The notes under the pieces: model-generated
Database searches by the model: none
What the model was told of the DNA's origin: nothing
The model's input: only the letters and a program-made list of their open reading frames with translations
Shown: positions 33,518 through 42,305 of the stretch, in pieces
Numbering within the stretch: the stretch's first letter is position 1
Layout of the letters: the number at the start of each line of letters is the position of its first letter
Made by a program: the position numbers and the translations under genes
From: Candidatus Bathyarchaeota archaeon
GTDB lineage: Archaea; Thermoproteota; Bathyarchaeia; 40CM-2-53-6
DNA length: 49,849 bases
Assembly: GCA_005888635.1 (NCBI GenBank)
Contig: VBAW01000024.1
Coordinates: forward strand, 1-49,849
Direction of reading: 5' to 3'

Positions 33518-33997
33518 ATGAAATGGGTTACCCGAGAAAAGGCGAAAGTCGACCGCATCGCATGTCCCTGGCTAATCAAAAAATTCGTAGACAAGAACCC
33601 CGAATTCCTCTTCGTCCCACCCGAGACAATTCCGCAAGTCGTCAAGGACACCGGAGCAATAGCCTATGACGCGAAGGGGGTAGAGCTAACTCACTACAAA
33701 GAGAACGGCGAAGAGCGCGTCAGCTTCGACGCCATCATCAAGAAGTACAAGCTAACGGACCCAGCACTGTTGGAGCTCGCCAAGATAGTGAGAGGAGCCG
33801 ATGCGAAGATCCCGAACCCTCCACCAGAATCTGCTGGCCTCGAAGCCGTAGCGCATGGTTTTCGAAACCTTGCTAAGGACGACTTTGACAACATGCGACT
33901 ACAATTTCCCACTTATGATGCATTGTACAAATACTGCCAGCTCAAAACGGAAGGAACCCAGAAGCTCGAGTACAACGTTGCGCAACCTGCAAGGTAG
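33518..33997 (+). CDS. ChrB C-terminal-domain (chromate-resistance-type) protein
   Basis: A 159-residue protein matching the ChrB_C domain: KVDRIACPWLIKKFVDKNPEFLFVP near the N-terminus with a conserved Cys, a mid-domain acidic ELTHYKENGEERVSFDAII and EAVAHGFRNLAKDDFDNM. ChrB-type proteins accompany the ChrA chromate exporter, but no chrA is here. ATG 33518 follows a GGGAGGCG Shine-Dalgarno and a GTTTAGAT TATA-like box. Its TAG at 33995-33997 is in the same frame as the next gene, which has no start codon. Confidence 0.85.
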   Translation: MKWVTREKAKVDRIACPWLIKKFVDKNPEFLFVPPETIPQVVKDTGAIAYDAKGVELTHYKENGEERVSFDAIIKKYKLTDPALLELAKIVRGADAKIPNPPPESAGLEAVAHGFRNLAKDDFDNMRLQFPTYDALYKYCQLKTEGTQKLEYNVAQPAR

Positions 33998-34012
33998 GTC
34001 TCCCATTTCAGC

Positions 34013-34930
34013 CTCAGGCACCTCGGCTACGTAGAACTACCAACACATCAGAAAAACAGCGGGTTCGACCATGCCGCCGTCCACGTCAAGTCAGGGACGC
34101 TGTACGTTGCTCATACTTCGAATGACGCAGTAGACGTCATCGACTCCCGGCACGACAAATATCTTCATTCGATTCCTGGCCTTCCCGGCGTAGCAGGCGT
34201 ACTCGTCTCTAACGAGAAGGACTTGGTGTTCACTTCTAACCGTGGCGAGAAGACCGTGGGAGTATTTCCATATGGTCGAGAAGGAAAGCTGGAGAAAGTG
34301 CATGTAGGAGGCTTTCCCAACGGATTGGCCTTCGATCCTTCAAGGGACAATCTTCTCGCAGCAAACGTATCCAAACAGGACGATCCGGCTCCAATCACCG
34401 TATCAATAGTTGAGACGAAGAAGAAGATTCTAGCCGCCGACATTATTGTGCCAGGAAGAACACGATGGACAGTCTTCGACAACAAGACGGACCGTTTCTA
34501 CGTCAACATTTCCAAACCCCCACAGATAGTCGCTATCGATAGTAAAGATCCTGACGGGATAACAGTCAGCTACAATATTCCTGCGACGGGTCCCCATGGG
34601 CTCGACATTGACTTTGAGAATCGAAGACTGTTCTGCGCCTGTGACCAAGGCGGCCTATTCAATGTCGATTTGCAGTCAGAAAGAGTATCGCGCGTTTCAG
34701 ACCTGAGTGGCCCTCCTGATGTGATATTCTACAACCTCCGGCTGCACCACCTCTACGTGGCTATCGGAGAGCCTGGAGTGATCGATGTCTTCGACACTGA
34801 CACAATGAAACTGATCCAGACGGTGAAGACAGAGCCGGGAGCACATACTATTGCCTACAACCCAGAGACGGACAAAGTATACGCGTTCACGCCAGCAAGT
34901 CATCGAGCTACGGTCTATCAGGAAGTATGA
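34013..34930 (+). CDS. YncE-like beta-propeller protein lacking a canonical start codon
   Basis: From 33998 to 34930 one frame stays open and encodes a complete YVTN/YncE-like propeller: LRHLGYVELP, FDHAAVHVKSGTLYVAHTS, VLVSNEKDLVFTSNRGEKTVGVF, PNGLAFDPSRDNLLAANV, then GPHGLDIDFENRRLFCACDQ and PDVIFYNLRLHHLYVAIG. Family members usually begin at Met just before the RHLGYVELP-like strand; here that position is CTC (34013-34015). No ATG, GTG or TTG occurs in frame between the ChrB stop (TAG 33995-33997) and TTG 34223, which would remove the first blade. Either the start is mutated, CTC/CTG is used, or the ChrB TAG is read through. Confidence 0.75.
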   Translation, partial: LRHLGYVELPTHQKNSGFDHAAVHVKSGTLYVAHTSNDAVDVIDSRHDKYLHSIPGLPGVAGVLVSNEKDLVFTSNRGEKTVGVFPYGREGKLEKVHVGGFPNGLAFDPSRDNLLAANVSKQDDPAPITVSIVETKKKILAADIIVPGRTRWTVFDNKTDRFYVNISKPPQIVAIDSKDPDGITVSYNIPATGPHGLDIDFENRRLFCACDQGGLFNVDLQSERVSRVSDLSGPPDVIFYNLRLHHLYVAIGEPGVIDVFDTDTMKLIQTVKTEPGAHTIAYNPETDKVYAFTPASHRATVYQEV

Positions 34931-34996
34931 TCGTCCTTGCTCGACTTATCTTTTACAGCGTTGTCGTCTCTTGGGGTTCTGTGGAAGTAATGCAAT

Positions 34997-35362
34997 TTGT
35001 TTCAGCTGAGTAATATTCTGTTATCAGCACTTGGTTCCGGAGTGCTAGTCTTCATTATCCTCTTTTTCTGGAAATGGTCGAAAGCTCATTTCCGGTTCGC
35101 TGTTTCCTCGTTAAGCACGTTTCTCGGCTTCACAGCATGGAACTTCGTGCAAAACGCAACAGGCGCCGACCAAGCACTGAATATTGACTGGCCGATCTTC
35201 CCTATGAGCTGGTCTGACGTTGGTAGTGGTGTAATCGCCTTTGTAGCGACCGTCATCGCTCTAGGATTGCTGACAGACAGAGATGAGACAGCTTGGCGGG
35301 TGCTGGTCGCATCAGGGATTGCCGGATTGCTAGCTACGCTTGTTGACCTCTTCTTTCTTTGA
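34997..35362 (+). CDS. Small membrane protein, unknown function
   Basis: A 121-residue protein with four hydrophobic segments (about residues 7-25, 34-50, 75-92 and 100-119) and short loops, the third preceded by a Trp/Pro-rich outer loop (DWPIFPMSWSDVG). Start TTG 34997, 66 nt after the propeller gene on the same strand. No family recognised. The compact four-helix design resembles small integral proteins of unknown role. Confidence 0.62.
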   Translation: MFQLSNILLSALGSGVLVFIILFFWKWSKAHFRFAVSSLSTFLGFTAWNFVQNATGADQALNIDWPIFPMSWSDVGSGVIAFVATVIALGLLTDRDETAWRVLVASGIAGLLATLVDLFFL

Positions 35363-35533
35363 TCTCCGCAAGAAGACAATGCTTCTTGCTAGATTACTCG
35401 GTCTGTCGGTCGAAGCAATTTACAAAAGCCCGCTTTCGTTTGGTTTTCAGTACTGGGCAAACTCTCGCTTTGGATATGATGCCTCCACAAAGTGTATGAG
35501 ATCATTAGAAGACTCTTTGTCTCGTGATGATTG

Positions 35534-36868
35534 ATGACAGATGTTTACGATGTCGCAATCATAGGAATGGGTGCAGTAGGAACCGCCACGGGATTCTTGC
35601 TCGCAGAATTCACCAACGTACAGAGTCTTTTGTTTCTTGAAAAAGAAAACAGCGCTGGCCAGATCGCATCCGATAGGAGAACGAACAGTCAGACTCGCCA
35701 TCCCTTCGGCGGCGAGCTCAACTACTCGCCTAAAGTGATGAAGGCAATAAAACGATATTCTGACATGATCCCGTCTTACGCGAACAGCGAGTACGGACGT
35801 GGGTACGACATTCTCAGGCGGACGAAAAGCGGTATGGTCCTTGCAGTGGGGAAGAATGAGAAAGAGTACCTAGGGAAAAAATTTCACGACACCGTGAAGC
35901 CGGTCTTCCCTTATGCAGAATTAATGGAAGACAAGGAAGAGATCGCGAAACTGGAACCGTATATTGTGAGAGGGCGGAAGAAGGACGAAGAGATAGGAAT
36001 AATCAAACTGCAGGCAGACATAGTTGATTTTGGCGAGCTAGCGAGATCGTTTGAAGACAACGCACGAAAGCATCAAGACAAGAAAATCGGTGTCAAGTTC
36101 AACACGAGAGTGGAACGAATTGAAGATGTCTCAGACGGCTATGAAATCCACACCCCCAACGGCGGAGGTTTCTCGGCCCGATATCTCGTGGTCTCCGCCG
36201 GCTCCTACACGCTCTCATTCGCGAAACAACTTGGCTTAGGCGGCGACTTCGTTGCCTTTCCAGTAGCAGGCAAATTCTACACCTCACCTTCAGTCATTAA
36301 TGGGAAGGTGTACACGTTTCAAGAAGAAGGCGTGCCTTTCGCGGCCACCCATGCCGACAGAGAGTGGGACGGCGCGGTTACCCGATATGGACCCACGGCA
36401 ACACCGACTTTGATGTTTGAAAAGAACAGGCCAGATATCAAAGAATTCATCGACAACCTTGACCCAGTACTTCTCGATACAGTCATCTCAAAGAAAGCAA
36501 TCCGAAACATCATGATCAAGAACATCGCATATTCAGTACCGGTTATGGGAAGGCATCTCTTTTGGAAATACGAGGCGAGAAAGATTGTGCCCTCGATTCC
36601 GTACGCTGACCTCAAACCAGCGCCAGAGTTTGGAGGAATACGCACCGTAGGTATCAACAAAAGAACACGAGAGTTGAAGCTCGGTGAATTCACTCTTCCA
36701 GAGGTTCCCAAGGACGGAGTGAATATCTGTGCAAACATGGCTCCGTCCCCCGGCGCCTCAGGATGCCTAGGCATCGCCTACAAGAACGTAGTCAAAATTA
36801 CAAGGGCATTAGGCTTGGACTTCTACGACGAAAAGCTTACGAAAGTTTTCGGGACGATGCCGTCCTAA
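35534..36868 (+). CDS. FAD-dependent oxidoreductase (malate:quinone oxidoreductase-like)
   Basis: A 444-residue flavoprotein with the N-terminal FAD motif DVAIIGMGAVGTATGFLLAEF (GxGxxG), a second FAD contact ADIVDFGELARSFEDNA (about residues 160-176), strand YLVVSAGSYTLSFAKQLG and the C-terminal CLG/PSPGASGCLG motif. The pattern matches the malate:quinone oxidoreductase/DAO group, so oxidation of malate or a related 2-hydroxyacid with electrons to quinone is likely but not proven. ATG 35534 (TTG 35531 is adjacent). A TATA-like TTTACAAAAG lies about 100 nt upstream. Confidence 0.85.
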   Translation: MTDVYDVAIIGMGAVGTATGFLLAEFTNVQSLLFLEKENSAGQIASDRRTNSQTRHPFGGELNYSPKVMKAIKRYSDMIPSYANSEYGRGYDILRRTKSGMVLAVGKNEKEYLGKKFHDTVKPVFPYAELMEDKEEIAKLEPYIVRGRKKDEEIGIIKLQADIVDFGELARSFEDNARKHQDKKIGVKFNTRVERIEDVSDGYEIHTPNGGGFSARYLVVSAGSYTLSFAKQLGLGGDFVAFPVAGKFYTSPSVINGKVYTFQEEGVPFAATHADREWDGAVTRYGPTATPTLMFEKNRPDIKEFIDNLDPVLLDTVISKKAIRNIMIKNIAYSVPVMGRHLFWKYEARKIVPSIPYADLKPAPEFGGIRTVGINKRTRELKLGEFTLPEVPKDGVNICANMAPSPGASGCLGIAYKNVVKITRALGLDFYDEKLTKVFGTMPS

Positions 36869-36955
36869 GGGTCAATGCACAAAGATCTGGTGTCGTTGGA
36901 CTCAAGTGTTTGATAGTTCTTCTTATTTGATGGAGCTCGGGATTGTGGCTCGAGA

Positions 36956-38270
36956 ATGAGCAAGGAACCAACTCCTGCGGAAGTCGCATCCGGCCAACAG
37001 TCTGAAGAGGCTGAATCACGAACGTCGCTAGCCCGCACCCTCGGGCGTACCACAGCTACGCTAATGACAGCCGCCATGATTGTTGGCACGGGCATTTTTG
37101 GAGCGGTGGGGTCCGCGACATCAAAAGCTGGTAGTGGTATTCTCGTCGCAATGGTTCTGGGAGGTCTCATTGCGCTGGCAACAGGAATTAGTGCCGCACA
37201 ACTAGGAGTGAACTATCCGAAGGAAGGAGGCGCTTTTACCTGGGCACGTGAGTTCAACCATAAGACTGTCGGATTCATTGCCGGCTGTGCGTACCTCGGG
37301 AAAGGAATATTTTTCTCTAAGCGTCATTTCGCTCGCATTTGCGGCTTATTCAGTCCAAATAATACCGAGCCTGCCTCTACAGCTGTTCGCCGGCATCGTG
37401 ATCGTTGCAGTTGTAGTCCTCAATTTCTTCCATGTGCAGCTAACAACCAAAGTGTTGATCAGTCTCATGTTGGTGAACGTATCTCTATTGGGATTCTTCA
37501 TTGCATTTTCTACACCCGCCGTAAACCCCGGTCATTTCTCGAATCTGTTAGGAGACACCGGGCCTTTCGGCGTCCTGGCTGGAGCAGCGATATTCTTCTG
37601 GACCTGGGACGGCTTCATGCGAACCGCCATCATGGCTGGAGAAATCAAGAATCCACGACGGACCATTCCAATCGCTATCGTAGGTGGTATTGCAGTTGCT
37701 GCAGTGGTTTTCCTCGCCGTTGCAGCGACCACCCTCGGAGTACTAGGTTCGCAGTCGATGGGGAGCGATGATGTGCCCCTATTCAGAGCGGCAACACAGG
37801 CGGTCGGAACCTGGGGAGGATTAGTAATCCTGGCGGCTGCTTGGACCGCGTCTCTAAGCGAACTCATCGGAGATCTGCTAACCGCATCGCGGGTCGCATA
37901 CACGATGGGCGAGGCGAAAGAACTTCCGCACTGGCTTGGCTCAGTCCACCCGAAATTTCGCATTCCTCGAAATGCTGTTCTGACCATAGGCTTGATAGTT
38001 CTAGTCTTAGCCCTGAGCTTCGACCTTCGAAGATTGTTGGCAGTTGCCAGCATCTTCACGCTCACTTGGTACATTATCACTCATTTCTCTGCCCTACAAT
38101 TGCACAGAGAGCAGCGACTGGCGACCCCTTTGTTCTCATGGGTCGGCCTACTCGGCTGCCTGGTGTTGGTTGCATCTTTGCCGATCTGGGCGACACTCAC
38201 CGGTGGTGCAGTACTTGCTACGCTTGCAGGGTTTCGTCTACTGTTGTTTCGCTACCGACTCCCCATGTAG
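36956..38270 (+). pseudogene. Amino-acid/polyamine permease (APC superfamily), frameshifted
   Basis: The first about 118 codons (ATG 36956) give helices 1-3 with the APC motif MTAAMIVGTGIFGAVGSAT; the rest (to 38270) is in the +1-shifted frame with helices 4-12, LLGDTGPFGVLAGAAIFFWTWDG, GEIKNPRRTIPIAI and MGEAKELPHWLG. Removing one T from TTTTT (37310-37314) joins the frames as GIFSLSVISLAFAAYSV. The complete protein would be about 437 residues. A homopolymer indel suggests slippage or a sequencing error rather than old decay, because the rest is intact. The gene probably encodes an amino-acid importer. Confidence 0.85.
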
Positions 38271-38294
38271 CGTAAAGTGTTAGACGCGTTGCTC

Positions 38295-39590
38295 TCATTC
38301 AACCATAGTTTGGAACTGCTCAGTCGGCGAGACTCGTTCTACTGCACGGGTGACCTTTAGCGCCAAAAGGAGCGACGCGATCATCAAGAGCGCGGAGAGC
38401 AGGAACGGTGCGCCTGGAAGATTGACTGGTGCCTGGCTACCGATGAAGAATGCGAATATTAGCGTGAATAGCGTGGGTCCGATTACGCCGGTGAGCCCCA
38501 TCAGGCTGCCGTTGATCCCCTGCAGTGCTCCCTGTTCGGATGGGCCGACTCGCCGAGTCATTAGGCCTTGTAATGCAGGCTGGACGAATCCGATAGGCGC
38601 GTAGAAGATTATTGCAATCATGAATAGAATGCTGTTGGTTGCGAGGCCCCAGATAACGAACCCTATTGTGCCGGAGACTATTCCGATGAGCAGGGCGAGG
38701 CGTTCGCCGAATCGAGCGACTACACGCCGGACTAGGAGGCCCTGAACGATGATGTTGCAAGCACCAACGAGTGCGAGTGCCGCTCCGACTAAGGCGTATC
38801 CCCAGCCATACCTGTAAGCAGCGTATAGTACGTAGACGCTGGGAAGGACTTGGAAGGCGAGGAAGTTTAGGAAATTGACTGTAACAAAGCCTGCGAGTCC
38901 TTTTCGCGCCCGTATCATGGACAGGGAACCAATAGGGTTAGCTCTCCGAAGCGAGACGGGACTTCTGTGCTCTAGGGAGAGCGATTCAGGCAGAACTATC
39001 AATCCGTAAGCGGCGCTTGCGAGCGAGAGTACGGCTGCGCCCCAGAAAGGGAAGCGTGGGCCAATTCCGGCTAATAGTCCTCCAACGAGGGGTCCGATGA
39101 TGAATCCCACGCCCCAGATAGATCCAATCATACCATATGCGCCGGCCCGTTTCTCACCTGGAGTAGTATCGGCTACGTAGGCGAAACTTACCGTGAAGCT
39201 GGCGCTGGTGATGCCACTGACGACTCGCCCGATGAAGAGCCAGGTCAGGTTGGGTGCGAGGGCCATAATCATGTAGTCGATTCCGAGGCCGAATGCTGAA
39301 AGGATGAGGACGGGTCGTCGACCGTAGCGGTCGGATAGTGCGCCTAGTAATGGAGCGAAGATGATCTGCATCAGCGCCCAGGTTGTGCCGAAGAGCCCGA
39401 AGATCTCTGCGCCTCTCGCTGGGTCTCCCCCAACGAAGCTGACAACCAGGCCAGGAAGCACGGGAATTATGATGCCGAATCCGAGGGTATCAAAGAGGAC
39501 TGTGGCGAATATGAACGCCAGTGCGGCTCTGCTGGCTCCAGTTCTGGTTAGCGTTTCTACTCTTGGAGGTTCTTGGGTAAGTTCGGTCAC
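38295..39590 (-). CDS. MFS drug exporter (TetA-like)
   Basis: A 431-residue protein with 12 membrane helices and classic MFS motifs: LGFGIIIPVLPGLV in helix 1, the loop motif APLLGALSDRYGRRPVLILSAFG, and FIIGPLVGGLLAG in helix 5 (drug-antiporter motif C). It resembles tetracycline-type H+ antiporters (TetA/MdtG). Start GTG 39590 with CTTTAAG on the minus strand about 25 nt upstream, a leaderless arrangement. It converges with the frameshifted permease. Confidence 0.9.
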   Translation of the reverse strand: MTELTQEPPRVETLTRTGASRAALAFIFATVLFDTLGFGIIIPVLPGLVVSFVGGDPARGAEIFGLFGTTWALMQIIFAPLLGALSDRYGRRPVLILSAFGLGIDYMIMALAPNLTWLFIGRVVSGITSASFTVSFAYVADTTPGEKRAGAYGMIGSIWGVGFIIGPLVGGLLAGIGPRFPFWGAAVLSLASAAYGLIVLPESLSLEHRSPVSLRRANPIGSLSMIRARKGLAGFVTVNFLNFLAFQVLPSVYVLYAAYRYGWGYALVGAALALVGACNIIVQGLLVRRVVARFGERLALLIGIVSGTIGFVIWGLATNSILFMIAIIFYAPIGFVQPALQGLMTRRVGPSEQGALQGINGSLMGLTGVIGPTLFTLIFAFFIGSQAPVNLPGAPFLLSALLMIASLLLALKVTRAVERVSPTEQFQTMVE

Positions 39591-39611
39591 GTTGTGGACA
39601 CTATTTTGGCG

Positions 39612-39618
39612 CTTAAAG
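39612..39618 (-). promoter_or_regulatory. TATA-like box for the leaderless GTG start at 39590
   Basis: Minus-strand CTTTAAG centred about 25 nt from GTG 39590. This spacing fits an archaeal promoter whose transcript begins at the GTG itself. Confidence 0.5.
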
Positions 39619-39761
39619 CTCGATTAGGTTCGAGTTACTGTTAGCCGTCGCGCACGTAACGGCACTACTTCAAGCTAGTGAGGTCTCAGAAACTGAATCT
39701 TGGGTGATACTGTTCGGACTATTCGATTAGTGGAAAAAGAGGGGGACGGAGGATTGACCTC

Positions 39762-41645
39762 CTATAGTCCGATTCCTGCTCCGAGAGTGTAGATTGCGTT
39801 CAGGGTCTGGCTGTCAGTCGATCCGTCAGATAGTGTAGCGGTGATGGTTACTGGGTATATGCCTCCGACCACTAGCACAACTCCCAGTGGCGTATTCGTC
39901 GTTGTGGTTGATGTGGTCTGTCCGGACTGGAGTGGCATGGCCGGGTTCCAGGATAGTGTTAGCGGTTGCCCGGAGAGCTGGATTGAAAGGGATGCGATCG
40001 CCCCGTCTCCAATGTTCGAAATCTGAATGTTGAGGCTGGGCGTCTGGCTTAGCTGTTCAAAGTTTATGCTCGCTCTGACATGGTGTTTTGTGGTAAGGAG
40101 GGTTGAGCCGCCTGTTTGGACTGCAATGTCGGTGTGGGAGCAGTCAACGCTGTTGCTGAGAGCTTGGGTGCAGACCCCGCTGCCGCTTGTCCGGGTCGTA
40201 GCCGGCTCCGCTGCTGTGTTCAGGTATTGGTCGTTGGTATAGATGATGGCGGCCAATCCGGTCGTCGGGCTAGCTGCTATTCCGAAGTCGTCTAGAAGGT
40301 CCCTGTTGCCCGTGCATGTGACGCCTGATTCGCATACACCACCGTAATGGATTATTCCCGAGGCTGTGTTCTGGGTGAACTTGCTGCCCGGCGTCGTTGC
40401 GGCAAGGTTCTGGGCGAAGTACACTTGCCAAGAGGCCGTCATCGGATAGTTGTCGGGTGTGTTGACGCCGTCGTAGTAGCTTGTGCCGTACCAGACTACG
40501 TCTAGAGCTCCGTTTCCAAGAGCGCTACTCCACGGAAAGATAGCAGTGTTAGACGGCGTCTTGTTGATCTGGTATGGTCCAGACCAAGTCTGTCCGAAAG
40601 TAGTGCTGAAGCTGTAGTACATGTTATGGTCATCAGTGTACACGAGGTAGACGTTGCCAGCTTGGTCGACGCTGACGTTTACGAACTGGTGTCCGTATCC
40701 AACTGCAGTGTTGGGATTGACGTAGACGGGATAGTCGGTGAAGCTGAGGCCGCCGTCGATTGAGACTGCTATCCAGACAGCGTGGGTGCTACAGCTTAGG
40801 CAGGAGACTTCGCCGGCATTGGCGATGCTGCTGAAGGATTGGTAGATCAGGTGGTTGTTGGGGTCGATGGCAAGGTTTCCGATCTCGTTCTGGTATAGAG
40901 CATGCCATGGATGGTTAGCGTCAAACGCGTTCGCAACTTGGGCGTATGTTGCGCCGCCATCGTAACTGCACGTTACGAAAATGTTGTTGGTTGTGGCGTA
41001 TGCATGGTAGGAGACGCATACTTTGTTGGCGCCGTCTGCGGCGATCCATTCCCTGTCGTCAACTGGGATAGTTGCTCCGGTAGGGTTGAGGATGAACGAG
41101 GCGCCTCCATCGTGGCTGGTGCTGACGTATACGTTTGCGAGCGGCGGGGTTGTGGCGAGGCTGGCTACATAGATGTTGTAGTGTCCGTTGGTGTTGAGCG
41201 CGGGTGCCACTGCAATGTCGGTGTCTCCTCCTGCTGGCGAGAAGCCAACGCTTCCGGTTGAGACGCTGTCAGGCAATGGTAAGGTTGTGAAGTGGTTGCC
41301 GTTGTCTGTGGATTTCCATGCAAAGGTTCCGCCGCAGAGGCCACCTATGACGCAGAAGACGTTCTCTGAGGAGCCGTAGAAGTTGCCTGATGGGTCGGCT
41401 CTTATTGCTGGCTCGCCCTCAGTGTTCTGGCATGTGCCCGCGCCGTTTGGACAGGTGACTCCGACGCTAAAGCCATGTCTGAATGGGTTGCCTGCTAGCT
41501 CATAGTTGGTGAATGTTGGAGTGCTAGGGCTGGCGGCATAGGCAGGATGCAATGCTGTACCGACTATCACTAGGGTGCTGGTTAGCATTAGGATTGAGAG
41601 CAGAATTGTTGTTGCTTTTCTTGATGGTTCGAGAATAGGTTTCAT
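39762..41645 (-). CDS. Large secreted sialidase-fold (BNR-repeat) protein
   Basis: A 627-residue exported protein: signal peptide (about residues 10-37, ending AYAAS), then a six-bladed propeller of sialidase type with Asp-box-like turns (STDNGNHFTT, STSHDGGASF, SYDGGATYAQ, SIDGGLSFTD, STTFGQTWSG), and a C-terminal immunoglobulin-like domain of about 110 residues. At least eight Cys in the propeller suggest disulfides. The catalytic Arg triad of true sialidases is not evident, so a binding or structural role is equally likely. TCGATAT operator elements lie 63-109 nt upstream. Confidence 0.85.
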   Translation of the reverse strand: MKPILEPSRKATTILLSILMLTSTLVIVGTALHPAYAASPSTPTFTNYELAGNPFRHGFSVGVTCPNGAGTCQNTEGEPAIRADPSGNFYGSSENVFCVIGGLCGGTFAWKSTDNGNHFTTLPLPDSVSTGSVGFSPAGGDTDIAVAPALNTNGHYNIYVASLATTPPLANVYVSTSHDGGASFILNPTGATIPVDDREWIAADGANKVCVSYHAYATTNNIFVTCSYDGGATYAQVANAFDANHPWHALYQNEIGNLAIDPNNHLIYQSFSSIANAGEVSCLSCSTHAVWIAVSIDGGLSFTDYPVYVNPNTAVGYGHQFVNVSVDQAGNVYLVYTDDHNMYYSFSTTFGQTWSGPYQINKTPSNTAIFPWSSALGNGALDVVWYGTSYYDGVNTPDNYPMTASWQVYFAQNLAATTPGSKFTQNTASGIIHYGGVCESGVTCTGNRDLLDDFGIAASPTTGLAAIIYTNDQYLNTAAEPATTRTSGSGVCTQALSNSVDCSHTDIAVQTGGSTLLTTKHHVRASINFEQLSQTPSLNIQISNIGDGAIASLSIQLSGQPLTLSWNPAMPLQSGQTTSTTTTNTPLGVVLVVGGIYPVTITATLSDGSTDSQTLNAIYTLGAGIGL

Positions 41646-41707
41646 CGAGAATTCTGAGCGGTCGTTGGAAAGATAATCATTGTTCCGCGCGGTGATAATT
41701 TCGAATT

Positions 41708-41754
41708 TCGATATTTTCGAAACTCGATATATCTAAACGATATATTTCGATATA
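41708..41754. promoter_or_regulatory. Cluster of TCGATAT elements (probable PadR operator)
   Basis: TCGATAT occurs at 41708-41714, 41724-41730 and 41748-41754, and ATATATC-TAAAC-GATATAT (41727-41745) is a perfect 7-bp inverted repeat with a 5-bp spacer. The padR promoter (19891-19923) has the same heptamer in an inverted pair. The cluster lies between the secreted sialidase-fold gene (minus) and the NIPSNAP gene (plus). Confidence 0.55.
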
Positions 41755-41843
41755 CGAGTAGATCATACCGGTTAGGGAGCGCTTGCGTGGACTCTTAGGT
41801 CTATCTAATTCGCATAGCTCATGGACTGGCGCGGACAATCACT

Positions 41844-41850
41844 GTATACT
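41844..41850 (+). promoter_or_regulatory. TATA-like box for the NIPSNAP gene
   Basis: GTATACT centred about 24-26 nt before ATG 41871, consistent with a leaderless transcript. Confidence 0.5.
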
Positions 41851-41870
41851 AAGCAGTTTGACCAGCACGC

Positions 41871-42251
41871 ATGTATGACCTTGTCGCTGGTGTTGTGGAG
41901 ATGATGCATCAGCTCAGAATTTACGAAATCTTCGAGCAGAACAAGGCTGCGTTTCATGACCGATTTCGCGACCACGCGGCACGGATTATGAAGTCCTACG
42001 GCTTTGACATCATCGCAACGTGGGAATCAAAAACGAATGACCGCACAGAGTTCGTATATTTATTGGCGTGGTCCGATGAGCAGGCGATGCTTAGAGCTTG
42101 GGGACAGTTTAGGGCCGATGAAGAATGGAAGAAGATCAAGAAGCTTGCGAACACTCAGCATGGTAACCTAGTCGGGGTCATCGAGGAACGGACGCTAGTC
42201 CCTACAAACCATAGTCCATCTATTCGTCGAACGAAACTCGACAGCAAGTAG
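41871..42251 (+). CDS. NIPSNAP-family protein
   Basis: A 126-residue ferredoxin-like alpha/beta-barrel domain: QLRIYEIFEQNKAAFHDRFRDH, IMKSYGFDIIATWES, EFVYLLAWSDEQAMLRAWGQFRADEEW. This is the NIPSNAP pattern, a dimeric small fold of unclear role in prokaryotes. ATG 41871 is well placed behind GTATACT, although an in-frame ATG at 41901 would start nearer the domain. It is divergent from the sialidase-fold gene across a 225-bp region holding the TCGATAT elements. Confidence 0.85.
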   Translation: MYDLVAGVVEMMHQLRIYEIFEQNKAAFHDRFRDHAARIMKSYGFDIIATWESKTNDRTEFVYLLAWSDEQAMLRAWGQFRADEEWKKIKKLANTQHGNLVGVIEERTLVPTNHSPSIRRTKLDSK

Positions 42252-42305
42252 TTCAGACCCAACAAACTTCATTCCGCTTCGATGATACGAGATGAACCGG
42301 GATGA

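Noticed and set aside
33518-33997. Chromate-resistance operon
   Set aside because: Only the ChrB_C domain is present; there is no ChrA transporter in the window.
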